From positions 2,445,001-2,509,000 of the forward strand of contig NZ_CP042582.1 in assembly GCF_008728835.1 (NCBI RefSeq): a stretch of DNA of 64,000 nucleotides. The letters run 5' to 3'. This document shows positions 54,821 through 63,741 of this stretch, piece by piece. Each line of letters opens with the position of its first letter. Position 1 is the first letter of the stretch. Made by a program: the position numbers and the translations under genes. The notes below the pieces were generated by a model. That model saw only the letters and a program-made list of their open reading frames with translations, ran no database searches and was not told the origin of the DNA. The DNA is from Hypericibacter adhaerens. GTDB taxonomy: Bacteria; Pseudomonadota; Alphaproteobacteria; Dongiales; Dongiaceae.

Positions 54821-55783
54821 ATGATCGAATCTGCCGCCGTCGCCAAGCTCCGCCATCCCGAGAAGGCCCACAAGCCGGACAATCCGGTCGCGCGCAAGCC
54901 CGACTGGATCCGCGTCAAGGCGCCGATGTCGCGCGAATATCAGGAGACGCGCGCGCTGATGCGCCAGCTCGGCCTTGCCACGGTCTGCGAGGAGGCGGCC
55001 TGCCCCAATATCGGCGAATGCTGGAAGCAGAAGCACGCGACCGTGATGATCCTGGGCTCGGTCTGCACCCGCGCCTGCAGCTTCTGCAATGTCGCCACCG
55101 GGCGCCCCGATCTGCTCGATCCGCACGAGCCCGCCCATGTCGCCGAGGCCGTGGGGAAGCTCGACCTCCATCACATCGTCGTCACCTCGGTCGATCGCGA
55201 CGATCTCGATGACGGCGGCGCCGCGCATTTCGCCGAGACCATCCGGCGCATCCGCGAGGCCGCGCCTGCGACCACGATCGAGGTGCTGACGCCCGACTTC
55301 CTGCGCAAGGAAGGCGCGCTCGAGACCGTCGTCGCGGCCGGGCCCGACGTCTACAACCACAATCTCGAGACCGTGCCTCGGCTCTATCGCGAGGTGCGGC
55401 CGGGCGCCCGCTATTTCCATTCGCTGCGATTGCTGCAGCGGGTGAAGGAGATCGATCCCACGCGCTTCACCAAGTCCGGCATCATGGTGGGGCTGGGCGA
55501 GACCAGGGAGGAGGTGGCGCAGGTGATGGACGATCTGCGCTCGGCCGACGTCGACTTCATCACCATCGGCCAGTATCTCCAGCCCACGCCCAAGCATCAC
55601 GCGGTCGAGCGTTTCGTGACCCCGGCCGAGTTCACCGAGATGCGCGACATGGCGCTGAGCAAGGGCTTCCTGCTGGCGGCGAGCTCGCCCTTGACCCGCT
55701 CCTCCTATCACGCGGGCGAGGATTTCGAGCGGCTCAAGGCGGCGCGGCTGGAAAAGCTCGCCGCTTCCGGTGCCGGCGCCTGA
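54821..55783 (+). CDS. lipA: Lipoyl synthase
   Basis: A 320-aa radical-SAM enzyme with two iron-sulfur clusters. Auxiliary-cluster cysteines C56, C61, C67 ([12 protein letters not shown]); radical-SAM C82, C86, C89 (CTRACSFC); C-terminal auxiliary-cluster Ser in [11 protein letters not shown]. It inserts two sulfurs into octanoyl groups on the lipoyl domains of PdhB and PdhC. Close linkage to pdh and lpd genes gives a coherent pathway. The next gene starts 28 bp later. Confidence 0.97.
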   Translation: MIESAAVAKLRHPEKAHKPDNPVARKPDWIRVKAPMSREYQETRALMRQLGLATVCEEAACPNIGECWKQKHATVMILGSVCTRACSFCNVATGRPDLLDPHEPAHVAEAVGKLDLHHIVVTSVDRDDLDDGGAAHFAETIRRIREAAPATTIEVLTPDFLRKEGALETVVAAGPDVYNHNLETVPRLYREVRPGARYFHSLRLLQRVKEIDPTRFTKSGIMVGLGETREEVAQVMDDLRSADVDFITIGQYLQPTPKHHAVERFVTPAEFTEMRDMALSKGFLLAASSPLTRSSYHAGEDFERLKAARLEKLAASGAGA

Positions 55784-55811
55784 TCCCGCCGCGCCGGTTC
55801 CCCTCTCCCCC

Positions 55812-56261
55812 ATGCCCACGCACGCCGAGCAGCGGGTCCTTCCCTATACCCAGGATCAGCTCTTCGATCTGGTCGCCGATATCGAGCGCTATCCGGAGTT
55901 CCTGCCCTGGTGCGTGGGCGCGCGCATCCGCAAGCGCCTCCCGGACGGCACGCTCGAGGCCGATCTCATCATCGGCTTCAAGATGATCCGCGAGCGCTTC
56001 ACCTCGATCGTGAAGCCCGACCGCGCCGGCCACCGCATCGATGTCAGCTATGCCGAGGGGCCGTTCCGCTATCTCAACAACCACTGGAAGTTCCTGCCCG
56101 AGGGCGAGAGCCGGACGCGCGTCGATTTCTTCGTCGATTTCGAGTTCCGCTCGATCCTGCTGCAGAAGGTGATCGGCGCGCTCTTCAACGAAGCGGTCCG
56201 GCGCATGGTCGCCGCCTTCGAGCATCGCGCGCAGCAGCTCTACGGCAAGACCACGGCCTGA
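55812..56261 (+). CDS. RatA/Coq10-like START-domain protein
   Basis: A 149-aa protein of the polyketide-cyclase/START family, Coq10/RatA branch: YTQDQLFDLVADIERYPEFLPWC at the N-terminus, then LEADLIIGFKMIRERFTSIV, FRYLNNHWKFLP and the C-terminal helix LFNEAVRRMVAAFEHRAQQLYG. Coq10-type proteins bind ubiquinone and aid respiration; E. coli RatA was described as a ribosome-association toxin. A position after lipA is common in Alphaproteobacteria. I chose ATG at 55812; an in-frame codon at 55770 would overlap lipA. Confidence 0.9.
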   Translation: MPTHAEQRVLPYTQDQLFDLVADIERYPEFLPWCVGARIRKRLPDGTLEADLIIGFKMIRERFTSIVKPDRAGHRIDVSYAEGPFRYLNNHWKFLPEGESRTRVDFFVDFEFRSILLQKVIGALFNEAVRRMVAAFEHRAQQLYGKTTA

Positions 56262-56274
56262 GGCCGGGGCCGGA

Positions 56275-56757
56275 TCAGTAGGGCCGCCCGTCCTTGTGGC
56301 TGTAGACCCACTTGCCGTCGGGTCCCAAAGCCGCGCGGAGATCGTCCGCCGGATAGCTTCCTTCATCGCCGGGCGTGCGGTCGCCGATCTCGAGATAGGT
56401 CACGGTCCGGCCGGTGCGGTTGACGAGCTGATGCGCGATCCCCTGCGCGGGAAAGCCGGCGCACATGCCCGGCCGCAGCGGAACCTCGCCCCGGTCGGTG
56501 ACGAGCGTCGGCTCGCCTTCGAGGATGTAGATGAACTCGTCCTGCCGGCTGTGGCGATGGAGCAGGGAGGATTCGCCGCCGGGCTCGAGCCGGGTCAGAT
56601 TGACGCCGAAATTCCTCAAGCCGAACAGATCGCCCAGGGCCCGCTTCTCGCGCCTGGCCATGCGGCTGAAGAACGGCTCCGGATAGCTGGACGGCTTGGT
56701 CCGGGGCGCCACGGCCTCGGCTTTCACGGCGATCGGCGCCTTGTCGCTGCTCGTCAT
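56275..56757 (-). CDS. Cupin-domain protein
   Basis: A 160-aa cupin. The two metal-binding motifs are present: HRHSRQDEFIYILEGE (two His and a Glu) and GMCAGFPAQGIAHQLVN (the later His). RNFGVNLTRLEPGGESSLL leads into the first. Small cupins of this type bind a metal and act as enzymes or sensors of sugars and acids; no substrate is evident. I chose ATG at 56757 with GAGAGAAC upstream over the one at 56820. It converges with the RatA-like gene, 13 bp apart. Confidence 0.88.
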   Translation of the reverse strand: MTSSDKAPIAVKAEAVAPRTKPSSYPEPFFSRMARREKRALGDLFGLRNFGVNLTRLEPGGESSLLHRHSRQDEFIYILEGEPTLVTDRGEVPLRPGMCAGFPAQGIAHQLVNRTGRTVTYLEIGDRTPGDEGSYPADDLRAALGPDGKWVYSHKDGRPY

Positions 56758-56863
56758 CGTTCTCTCTCGCGCTGGCTGGGGACCCGGAACGCGCATAGCA
56801 CGGCCCGCGAGCGAGAGCAAAAGGGGCGGTAGAGAACGGCGAGAAAGGTGCTGCGTCGGCTCG

Positions 56864-57991
56864 CTAGTTCAGCGCGAACACGATCGGGACCACATAGGTC
56901 TGGTCCATGCCGGCGGGCGGCGGGGGCACGGGGTTGGCGCGGGTCATGAGCTCGCTCGCTTCCTCGTCGAGGAGCTCGTAGCCCGAGCCCTGGAGGATGC
57001 GATAGCTCAGCACCTGGCCCTGGCGGTCGATGGCGAACTCGCAGAGCACGACCCCTTGCTGATGCTTGCGCCGCGCCCGCTCGGGATATTCCTTGTGCCG
57101 GTCGAGCCAGGCGGCCAGCAGGCTCGCGTAGTCAGCCTGCTCCGCAGCCGAAGGTCCCGGCGCGCTGCCGGATCCGGTCGGCATGCCGGCACCCTCGGGG
57201 AGTGACGCGCTCTGCGCGGCGGGGGCGCTGTCGGCACTGGCGCTGCCGCTGCTGGCGGTCGAGGGCGCGGCCTTGCTCGCCGCGGCGTCGGCGGGCGCTG
57301 CCGGGCTGGCGTCGCTGACGGTCGTTGCCGGCAGCGATGCGAGCTGGGTCGCTTGCGGCGGCTCCGGCTGAGGCTGCGGTGGAGAGGGTGGGGGTGCTGC
57401 CGGCGGGGTCGCCACGGTCGTTTCGCGCGGCGGTGTCGGTTTGGTGGCGGGCAGGGGCTTGGGCTTCTCAGGGGCCTGTTCCGCCGTCTCCGTCGTCGGC
57501 TGCGTCACCGGCTTCTCGACGATCTTCTCGATCTCGATCGCTTCCTCGACCACCGGCGGCGGCTCCGGCATCGGCTCCAGGCTGAGCGCGGCCATGGTCG
57601 TGCTGGAAAGATCCGTCTCCTCGACCGGAGGCGGCGGCTCGGCCAGCTCCGCCTCGACGGGCGGCAGCTCTTCGATCGCTTCGGGCACGGGCGGCTCGGG
57701 CGCGGGCTCCGCCGGCGAAACGTCTTCCGCGATCCGGGCCTGGGGTGGCGCCGGCGGCGCATCTGCCGGCGTGGCCGTTGCTTCGCTGGGCGCGGCCGCC
57801 TCGGCGGCGGCCTGCGCGTCGGCTTCAGCGCTGCCCCCGGCGACGAACATCACCGGGACGCTGCCGCCCATGCCGGCATCCGCGGGCAGCGGCGGGTCCT
57901 TCGGCCAGGCGAGCAGGGCCGCGGCCAGGATCGAGCCGTGGAACAGGACTGAAAGCAGGGCCGGTCGCGACATCCCCTCCGGCAGACCCAT
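56864..57991 (-). CDS. tonB: TonB-family energy transducer
   Basis: A 375-aa TonB-like protein. A single N-terminal membrane anchor (about 10-29; LLSVLFHGSILAAALLAWP), a very long Pro/Glu/Ala-rich periplasmic stretch (about 60-280) with repeated EPAPEPP- and KPLPATKPTPP-like runs, then the C-terminal receptor-contact domain (about 290-375) with EYPERARRKHQQGVVLCEFAI and ILQGSGYELLDEEA. It carries proton-motive energy to outer-membrane receptors, here probably HmuR. It is divergent from hemP across an iron-type control region. Met7 is an alternative start. Confidence 0.93.
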   Translation of the reverse strand: MGLPEGMSRPALLSVLFHGSILAAALLAWPKDPPLPADAGMGGSVPVMFVAGGSAEADAQAAAEAAAPSEATATPADAPPAPPQARIAEDVSPAEPAPEPPVPEAIEELPPVEAELAEPPPPVEETDLSSTTMAALSLEPMPEPPPVVEEAIEIEKIVEKPVTQPTTETAEQAPEKPKPLPATKPTPPRETTVATPPAAPPPSPPQPQPEPPQATQLASLPATTVSDASPAAPADAAASKAAPSTASSGSASADSAPAAQSASLPEGAGMPTGSGSAPGPSAAEQADYASLLAAWLDRHKEYPERARRKHQQGVVLCEFAIDRQGQVLSYRILQGSGYELLDEEASELMTRANPVPPPPAGMDQTYVVPIVFALN

Positions 57992-58029
57992 GCTGTCTCT
58001 CCGATGATCCCAAACGCCTTTCTTGAGTA

Positions 58030-58066
58030 ATCATTATCATTCTAATTGCGAATGAAACGCAATTGC
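58030..58066. promoter_or_regulatory. Iron-responsive control region between tonB and hemP
   Basis: TAATCATTATCATTCT at 58030-58045 resembles the Fur hexamer array (GATAAT/ATTATC repeats). Overlapping its right side is a perfect inverted repeat, AATTGCG (58046-58052) and CGCAATT (58060-58066) with a 7-bp spacer. It lies 39 bp upstream of the divergent tonB start and 74 bp upstream of the hemP GTG. Iron control of a heme-uptake locus is expected; whether Fur, Irr or another protein binds is not decided by the sequence. Confidence 0.6.
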
Positions 58067-58139
58067 GGTAATCACAAATTGTCCTGGCCGCCAAGTGTGG
58101 TGGTTCGCAGTTGGAGCCAGGGCTTGGGTGGGATGCCGA

Positions 58140-58361
58140 GTGACCTTGAACGCGAGTGAGACCGACCGGGCCAAGGCCAGCGTCGGGGCGGATGCAGCCT
58201 GCACCGCGCCCGCGAGGGGCTTGCCTGTTTCGAAGCCGGACATGTCGTCCGTCAACAGCAGCGACCTCCTGCGGGGGAGGCATGAGCTGCTGATTCACCA
58301 TGGCGAGGAGGTTTATCGGCTCCGCCTGACAGGGAGGGGGAAGCTCATTCTGACGAAGTAG
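58140..58361 (+). CDS. hemP: Hemin uptake protein HemP
   Basis: A 73-aa protein whose last 39 residues match HemP: SSVNSSDLLRGRHELLIHH, then GEEVYRLRLTGRGKLILTK at the very end. HemP proteins are small and iron-regulated, and activate or support heme-receptor expression. The start is not certain: GTG at 58140 gives the full-length form used here, ATG at 58242 would leave only the conserved core, and an ATG at 58095 lies too near the control region. It heads the heme-uptake genes and is divergent from tonB. Confidence 0.85.
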   Translation: MTLNASETDRAKASVGADAACTAPARGLPVSKPDMSSVNSSDLLRGRHELLIHHGEEVYRLRLTGRGKLILTK

Positions 58362-58479
58362 CCGATGCGCGGCGCATCGGCGCAATCACACGCAGCTTTC
58401 GTCCCAGCCAGCCCATCCGTCGGCCTTCCGAGGCCGGCGCGCCAGCCCCGGACAATGCTGACCAACAAGGACAAGGGGC

Positions 58480-60708
58480 ATGGCGACCGAATACCGACGA
58501 CTGCTTAACCGTTCCGTTTTCTTGGCGCTGCCGATAGCGCTCTGGCTCATCGGCGGCACGGCGGGGGCCCAGGAAACGCAGACTCAAACGCAAGACCAGA
58601 CGCAGACACAGGATCAGAGCCAGACCGGCACAAGCACGACCGAGAATGGCGCAGCCGAGAACACCGCGACGCCGCCGGCAACGGAAGGGACGGCCACCCG
58701 CATGTCGGTGCCGCCCGTGACCGTGACCGCGACGCGCAATCCGATGGCGGCCTTCGAATATCCGGGCAGCGTCTCGGTCGTCGATCAGGAGAAGATCCAG
58801 ACGCGCATCCCGTCGACCGTCGACGACATCATGCTGGGCGTGCCCAACGTGACCTTCTCGGGCGGCCCGCGGCGCAACGGGCAATCGCCGGTCATCCGCG
58901 GCTTCACCGCGCAGGACGTGATCGTGCTGCTGGACGGCACGCGCCAGAATCTCATCACCGGCCATGACGGCCGCTTCTTCCTCGATCCGGCCTTGCTGGA
59001 ATCGGTCGAGGTCGTGCGTGGCGCGACCTCGGCGCTTTATGGTTCGGGCGGCCTGGGCGGCGTGATGGAGCTGCGCACCAAGGACGCGTCCGACTTCCTC
59101 GAGCCGGGCGAGACCTTCGGCGTCAACAGCTTCATCGGCGGGCAGAGCGTGAACGACGAGGTGTCGCCGGGCATCACCATGTTCGGCAAGGTCGGCGAGA
59201 ATCTCGACCTTATCGGCAGTTTCGTGTTCCGCGATTCCGACAATATCGACCTCGGCACCGACCAGGAGGTCAGCGCCGACGACCAGATCTATAGCGGTCT
59301 CGCCAAGGCCAAATACACCGCCGGCGCTCACAGCTTCGAGGGCGCATGGCTGCGCTATGACGGCAACTCGACCGAGCCCTCCAACGCGCAGGACGCCACC
59401 GGCGCCGATCTGGAGGACAAGCATTTCGTCACCCAGACCTGGCGGACCAGCTACGGCTTCCACGATCCGGACAACAAGTGGGTCAACCTGGACGCCACGC
59501 TCTACTACTCGCAGAACGATCTGAAGGAGAAGCGCCTCGACAATCTGGGCGCCGGTCCCGAGGGCGAGGAGCTGGAGCGCGATCTCGACACGGTCGGCAT
59601 CCGGGTCGACAACCGCACCCGCTTCGAGCTCGGTCCCGACAGCTCGGTGGTCTTCACCTATGGCGGCGAAGGCTATCGCGACATGCAGGACGGCGACCGG
59701 GATGGCGGCAACCTCGACGGCGTTCCCGACGCGGATTCCAACCTCTTCGGCCTCTTCGCCCAGGCGGAGCTCACGCTGCCGGCACCGGGGCCCATTCCCG
59801 GCGAGTTCCTGATCATCCCGGGCGCCCGTTTCGACTATTACTCCTCAAGCAGCGATCTGGCCGACGACAATATCGACACGGCTGTCTCGCCCAAGATCGC
59901 GGTCAGCTACCTGCCGACCGACTGGCTGATGTTCTACGGCAGCTATGGCTACGCCTTCTCGGCGCCCAACATGAACGACCTCTACCTGACGGGCACCCAC
60001 TTCGTCATTCCGCTGGGTCCCCCGTTCCCGGACATCGTCAACCACTTCCAGCCCAACCCCGACCTGAAGTCGCAGACCACGCGGACGATCGAAGCCGGCA
60101 TGGGGCTGGATTTCGAGGATGTGGTGATGGCGAACGACCGCGCCTCGGCCAAGGGCGGCTGGTTCCTCACCTATGGCGACGACCTGATCTCGCGGTCGGT
60201 CGTCCAGCCGGCGCCGTTCGTGGATTGCAATCCCTTCATCGCGGGCGATTGCGACGGCACCACCATCATCGACAACGTCAACAAGGCGAAGCTCGAGGGC
60301 GTCGAGCTCGAGGCCAACTACGAGAACGACTGGTCCATCCTCGGCGTGGCCTACTCGCATATCAACGGCTGGGACCGCGAGACGGGCGATCACCTGGGCG
60401 AGCTGCAGCCGGATACGACGACGTTCCATGCCGCCCTCAAGATTCCGCCGGCCGACGTCCAGATCGGCAGCTGGATCACCTGGGCCCAGGACTTCGACAA
60501 TACCGACGATCCGACGCTCGAGCGCGACGGCTATGTGGTGACCGATCTCTATATCGTCTGGTCGCCGCAGCAGGAGCTGCTGCGCGGCTTCACGCTCGCC
60601 GCCGGCATCGACAACGTCTTCGACGAGACCTACACGCGCGTCTTCTCGGGCTCGGACGAGGCCGGACGCAACTACAAGGCAATGGTGGCCTACCAGATCG
60701 CCTGGTAG
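58480..60708 (+). CDS. hmuR: TonB-dependent heme/hemoglobin receptor
   Basis: A 742-aa outer-membrane receptor. Signal peptide to about residue 30 (GTAGA-Q), a Gln/Thr-rich linker, TonB box PPVTVTATR, plug domain (about 85-210; VIRGFTAQDVIVLLDGTRQN, SVEVVRGATSALYGSGGLGG) and a 22-strand barrel ending in YQIAW. FSAPNMNDLYL and NPDLKSQTT correspond to the FRAP and NPNL boxes of heme receptors, with His residues between them (GTHF, VNHF). It passes heme to the periplasmic HmuT. The gene lies 118 bp after hemP. Confidence 0.94.
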   Translation: MATEYRRLLNRSVFLALPIALWLIGGTAGAQETQTQTQDQTQTQDQSQTGTSTTENGAAENTATPPATEGTATRMSVPPVTVTATRNPMAAFEYPGSVSVVDQEKIQTRIPSTVDDIMLGVPNVTFSGGPRRNGQSPVIRGFTAQDVIVLLDGTRQNLITGHDGRFFLDPALLESVEVVRGATSALYGSGGLGGVMELRTKDASDFLEPGETFGVNSFIGGQSVNDEVSPGITMFGKVGENLDLIGSFVFRDSDNIDLGTDQEVSADDQIYSGLAKAKYTAGAHSFEGAWLRYDGNSTEPSNAQDATGADLEDKHFVTQTWRTSYGFHDPDNKWVNLDATLYYSQNDLKEKRLDNLGAGPEGEELERDLDTVGIRVDNRTRFELGPDSSVVFTYGGEGYRDMQDGDRDGGNLDGVPDADSNLFGLFAQAELTLPAPGPIPGEFLIIPGARFDYYSSSSDLADDNIDTAVSPKIAVSYLPTDWLMFYGSYGYAFSAPNMNDLYLTGTHFVIPLGPPFPDIVNHFQPNPDLKSQTTRTIEAGMGLDFEDVVMANDRASAKGGWFLTYGDDLISRSVVQPAPFVDCNPFIAGDCDGTTIIDNVNKAKLEGVELEANYENDWSILGVAYSHINGWDRETGDHLGELQPDTTTFHAALKIPPADVQIGSWITWAQDFDNTDDPTLERDGYVVTDLYIVWSPQQELLRGFTLAAGIDNVFDETYTRVFSGSDEAGRNYKAMVAYQIAW

Positions 60709-60731
60709 GCAGAAAGGGAGAGGAGAGTTTG

Positions 60732-61799
60732 ATGCTGGACGATGCGACCGTGGCGCAGCGACGCGACCCGCAGAGCCTGAAGGCAGTTTGGGCCGAGCAC
60801 AAGGCCGCCAATCCGAAACAACGGATTCGCGACGCCGCGGCCGCATTGGGCGTGAGCGAGGCCGAGCTGGTGGCGACCGATCTCGGTGCCGGCACCAGCC
60901 GGCTGCAGCCGCGCTGGAAGGAGCTGGTCGAGGCCATGCCGGCCCTGGGGCGGGTGATGGCGCTCACCCGCAACGAATATTGCGTGCATGAGAAGGTCGG
61001 CTGCTACGACCAGATCCATCTGAACGAGCAGGGGGGCGTGACGCTCGATCCCGAGATCGACCTGCGCATCTTCTTCGGTCACTGGGCGCATGGCTTCGCC
61101 GTGACCGAGGCGCTGGAGCAGGGGGGCGAGCGTCACAGCCTGCAGTTCTTCGATCGCGACGGGCTGGCGGTGCACAAGATCTATCTGAAGCCCGAGAGCG
61201 ACGTCGCGGCCTTCCGCAAGCTGGTCGGCGATTTCAAGGCCGAGGACCAGGCACCGGGCCTCGCCGTGGCGGCCGTCGATCCGCCGACGGTCGATCGGCC
61301 CGATGCGGAAATCGATGTGCCGGCCCTCGACGGCCGGTGGCGGGCGCTGCAGGACACGCACGATTTCTTCGGCATGCTGCGCGAGCTGAAGGTGGGGCGG
61401 GTGCAGTCCTTCCGCCTCGTGGCCGACGATCTGGCGCAGCAGGTCGACAAGGGCGCCTTCTCGCGCGGCCTCGAGCTCGCGGCCGAGGCGAGCCTGCCGG
61501 TCATGATCTTCGTCGGCTCCCCCGGCGTGATCCAGATCCATACCGGCCCGGTCGCCAACGTGAAGCGCATGGGCCCCTGGCAGAACGTGCTCGACGAGGG
61601 CTTCAACCTGCATCTGCGCGAGGACGGGATCGAGAGCTGCTGGCTGGTGCGCAAGCCGACCAAGGACGGCATCGTCACCTCGCTCGAGATCTTCGACGGG
61701 GCGGGCCAGCAGATCGCCTGGATGTTCGGCAAGCGCAAGCCCGGCCTGCCCGAGGACCCGGCCTGGCCGGCGCTCGCCCTGAAAGCGGTCGGTCAGTAA
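60732..61799 (+). CDS. hmuS: Cytoplasmic heme-binding/degrading protein, HemS/HmuS type
   Basis: A 355-aa protein of two similar halves, as in HemS/ChuS/HmuS. First half: LKAVWAEHKAANPKQRIRDAAAALGVSEAELVAT, continuing to LDPEIDLRIFFGHWAHGFAV. Second half: LQDTHDFFGMLRELKVGRVQSF and SPGVIQIHTGPVANVKRMGPWQNVLDEGFNLHL. Members bind heme in the cytoplasm and store it or open the ring. ATG at 60732 follows GGAGAG. It lies between receptor and ABC-importer genes, the standard order. Confidence 0.94.
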   Translation: MLDDATVAQRRDPQSLKAVWAEHKAANPKQRIRDAAAALGVSEAELVATDLGAGTSRLQPRWKELVEAMPALGRVMALTRNEYCVHEKVGCYDQIHLNEQGGVTLDPEIDLRIFFGHWAHGFAVTEALEQGGERHSLQFFDRDGLAVHKIYLKPESDVAAFRKLVGDFKAEDQAPGLAVAAVDPPTVDRPDAEIDVPALDGRWRALQDTHDFFGMLRELKVGRVQSFRLVADDLAQQVDKGAFSRGLELAAEASLPVMIFVGSPGVIQIHTGPVANVKRMGPWQNVLDEGFNLHLREDGIESCWLVRKPTKDGIVTSLEIFDGAGQQIAWMFGKRKPGLPEDPAWPALALKAVGQ

Positions 61800-61804
61800 G
61801 CATC

Positions 61805-62677
61805 ATGACCCGACGTCAAGTGCTGATGGCGCTGCTGCTCGCGCTTGGCCTCGCCGTGGCGGGGCCGGCCCGGGCGGCAGAGATGCGGATCGTCTCGATC
61901 GGCGGCTCCGTGACCGAGGTGCTCTTCGCGCTGGGCTATGGCGGCCGGATCGTCGCCGACGATACCACCAGTATCTATCCGCCCGAGGCGGCGGCCCTGC
62001 CGAAGATCGGCTATATGCGCACGCTCGCGGCCGAGCCGATCGTGGCGCTGTCGCCGGATCTGGTGATCGCGGTCGATCACGCCGGGCCAAAGAAGATCCT
62101 GGACCAGATCGCCGCGGCCGGCGTGCCGGTGGTGATCGTGTCCGACCGGCCGACGGACGAGGGCGTCTCGGCCAAGATCCGGGAGGTGGCGAAGGCGGTG
62201 GGGGCCGAGGCGCGCGGCGAGGAGCTGGTCGCGGGCATCGAGAAGACCTTCGCGCGGATCAAGGCCGTGCTGGGCCAGGAGCAGGCCCGGCCCAGCGTGC
62301 TCTACATCCTCTCCGCGTCGGACGGCGCGCCGCTGGCCGCGGGCCAGAACACGGCCGCCGACGGCATGATCCGGCTGGCCGGCGGGCGCAACGCGATCCA
62401 GGGCTATGACGGCTACAAGCCGCTCTCGCCCGAGGTGGCCGTCACCGCCAATCCCGACTATGTCGTCGTGGCGCAGCATGGCATCGATACCCTGGGCGGG
62501 ATCGAGGGTTTGGCCAAGCGGCCCGATCTGGGGCTGGTCCCGGCCGTCAAGGAGGGCCGGGTCCTGGTGCTCGACGCCAACTATCTGCTGGGCTTCGGGC
62601 CGCGCGCACCGCAGGCCACGGCCGAGCTCGCGTCGCATCTGCATCCGGCGCTGGCGTCGGATCTCGCGATACCATGA
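61805..62677 (+). CDS. hmuT: Periplasmic heme-binding protein of the heme ABC importer
   Basis: A 290-aa helical-backbone (BtuF/FhuD-like) binding protein. Signal peptide residues 1-24 (ALAA-type cleavage, ARAA-E). Features: MRIVSIGGSVTEVLFALG, IGYMRTLAAEPIVALSPDLVIA with the Tyr typical of HmuT heme ligation, and LLGFGPRAPQATAELASHL. It takes heme from HmuR and delivers it to HmuUV. The stop overlaps hmuU by ATGA. Confidence 0.94.
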   Translation: MTRRQVLMALLLALGLAVAGPARAAEMRIVSIGGSVTEVLFALGYGGRIVADDTTSIYPPEAAALPKIGYMRTLAAEPIVALSPDLVIAVDHAGPKKILDQIAAAGVPVVIVSDRPTDEGVSAKIREVAKAVGAEARGEELVAGIEKTFARIKAVLGQEQARPSVLYILSASDGAPLAAGQNTAADGMIRLAGGRNAIQGYDGYKPLSPEVAVTANPDYVVVAQHGIDTLGGIEGLAKRPDLGLVPAVKEGRVLVLDANYLLGFGPRAPQATAELASHLHPALASDLAIP

Positions 62678-63741
62678 GCGAGCGCGCGATCGCCTGGGGC
62701 ACGCGAAAAGGTTCCGACGGCCTGCCGTTCCTCGGCCTCGGCGCGCTGCTGGCCGTGGCCTTCGTCCTCGGCCTCGGCATCGGTGCCATGGCGATCCGGC
62801 CGATGGAGATCCTCTCCCTGCTGTCCGACCGGATCGGGCTCGGCGGATGGATCGATGTCGGCGCCGCGGAGGAGTCCGTGCTGATCCATGTGCGGTTGCC
62901 GCGCGTGGTGCTGGCGGTGCTGGTGGGGGCGAGCCTCGCGGTCTCCGGTGCCGCGCTGCAGGGGCTCTTCCGCAATCCGCTGGCCGATCCGGGGCTGCTC
63001 GGCATCAGCGGCGGGGCGACGGTTGCGGCGGCCAGCGCCATCATCTTCGGCGCGCCGCTCGCGGCGGCGCTGCCGGCCGGGCTCGCGCCCTGGTTCCTGC
63101 CGCTCTCGGCCTTCATCGGCGCCTCGATCGTGACGGCGATCATCTATGGCCTGTCGATCCGCCAGGAGGGGATGGATATCGCGACGCTGCTCCTGGCGGG
63201 CATCGCCATCAATGCGCTGGCCGCCGCCGCGCTCGGGCTGCTGACCTTCCTGGCGCCCGACGGGCAGCTGCGCGACATCATGTTCTGGCTCCTGGGCAGC
63301 CTCGCCGGCACCGGCTGGGCCCAGCTCTGGCCGGTGGCGGTCATGATCCTGGTCGCGGTCGGCCTCTTGATCCGCCTGGCCCGCCCGCTCAACGCGCTGC
63401 TGCTGGGCGAGGCTGAAGCGTTCCATGTCGGCTTCGCCGTCGAGCCCATCAAACGCCAGCTCGTGATTGTCACGGCGCTCGCCGCCGGAGCCGCGGTGGC
63501 GCTCACCGGCACCATCGGCTTCGTCGGCCTGCTGGTGCCGCATTTCGCCCGTTTCCTGGTGGGCCCCGATCACCGCCGCCTGTTGCCGGCGGCGGCCCTG
63601 CTGGGCGCCTCGCTGCTGCTCGTGGCCGACCTGATCGGGCGGCTCGTGGTGCTGCCGGCGGAGCTGCCGATCGGCGTCGTCACCAGCTTCGTCGGCGCGC
63701 CCTTCTTCCTCTGGCGGCTGCGCCGCCGGGAGGCGTTCTGA
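62674..63741 (+). CDS. hmuU: Heme ABC importer permease
   Basis: A 355-aa FecCD-family permease with about ten membrane segments. Signatures: LPRVVLAVLVGASLAVSGAALQGLFRNPLADPGLLGISGG and GFVGLLVPHFARFLVGPDHRRLLP, both hallmarks of this family (shown by segments LPRV..LVGASLAVSG and NPLADPGLLGISGG). It forms the channel through which HmuT passes heme. The overlap ATGA with hmuT and TGATG with hmuV couple all three genes. Confidence 0.94.
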   Translation: MSERAIAWGTRKGSDGLPFLGLGALLAVAFVLGLGIGAMAIRPMEILSLLSDRIGLGGWIDVGAAEESVLIHVRLPRVVLAVLVGASLAVSGAALQGLFRNPLADPGLLGISGGATVAAASAIIFGAPLAAALPAGLAPWFLPLSAFIGASIVTAIIYGLSIRQEGMDIATLLLAGIAINALAAAALGLLTFLAPDGQLRDIMFWLLGSLAGTGWAQLWPVAVMILVAVGLLIRLARPLNALLLGEAEAFHVGFAVEPIKRQLVIVTALAAGAAVALTGTIGFVGLLVPHFARFLVGPDHRRLLPAAALLGASLLLVADLIGRLVVLPAELPIGVVTSFVGAPFFLWRLRRREAF

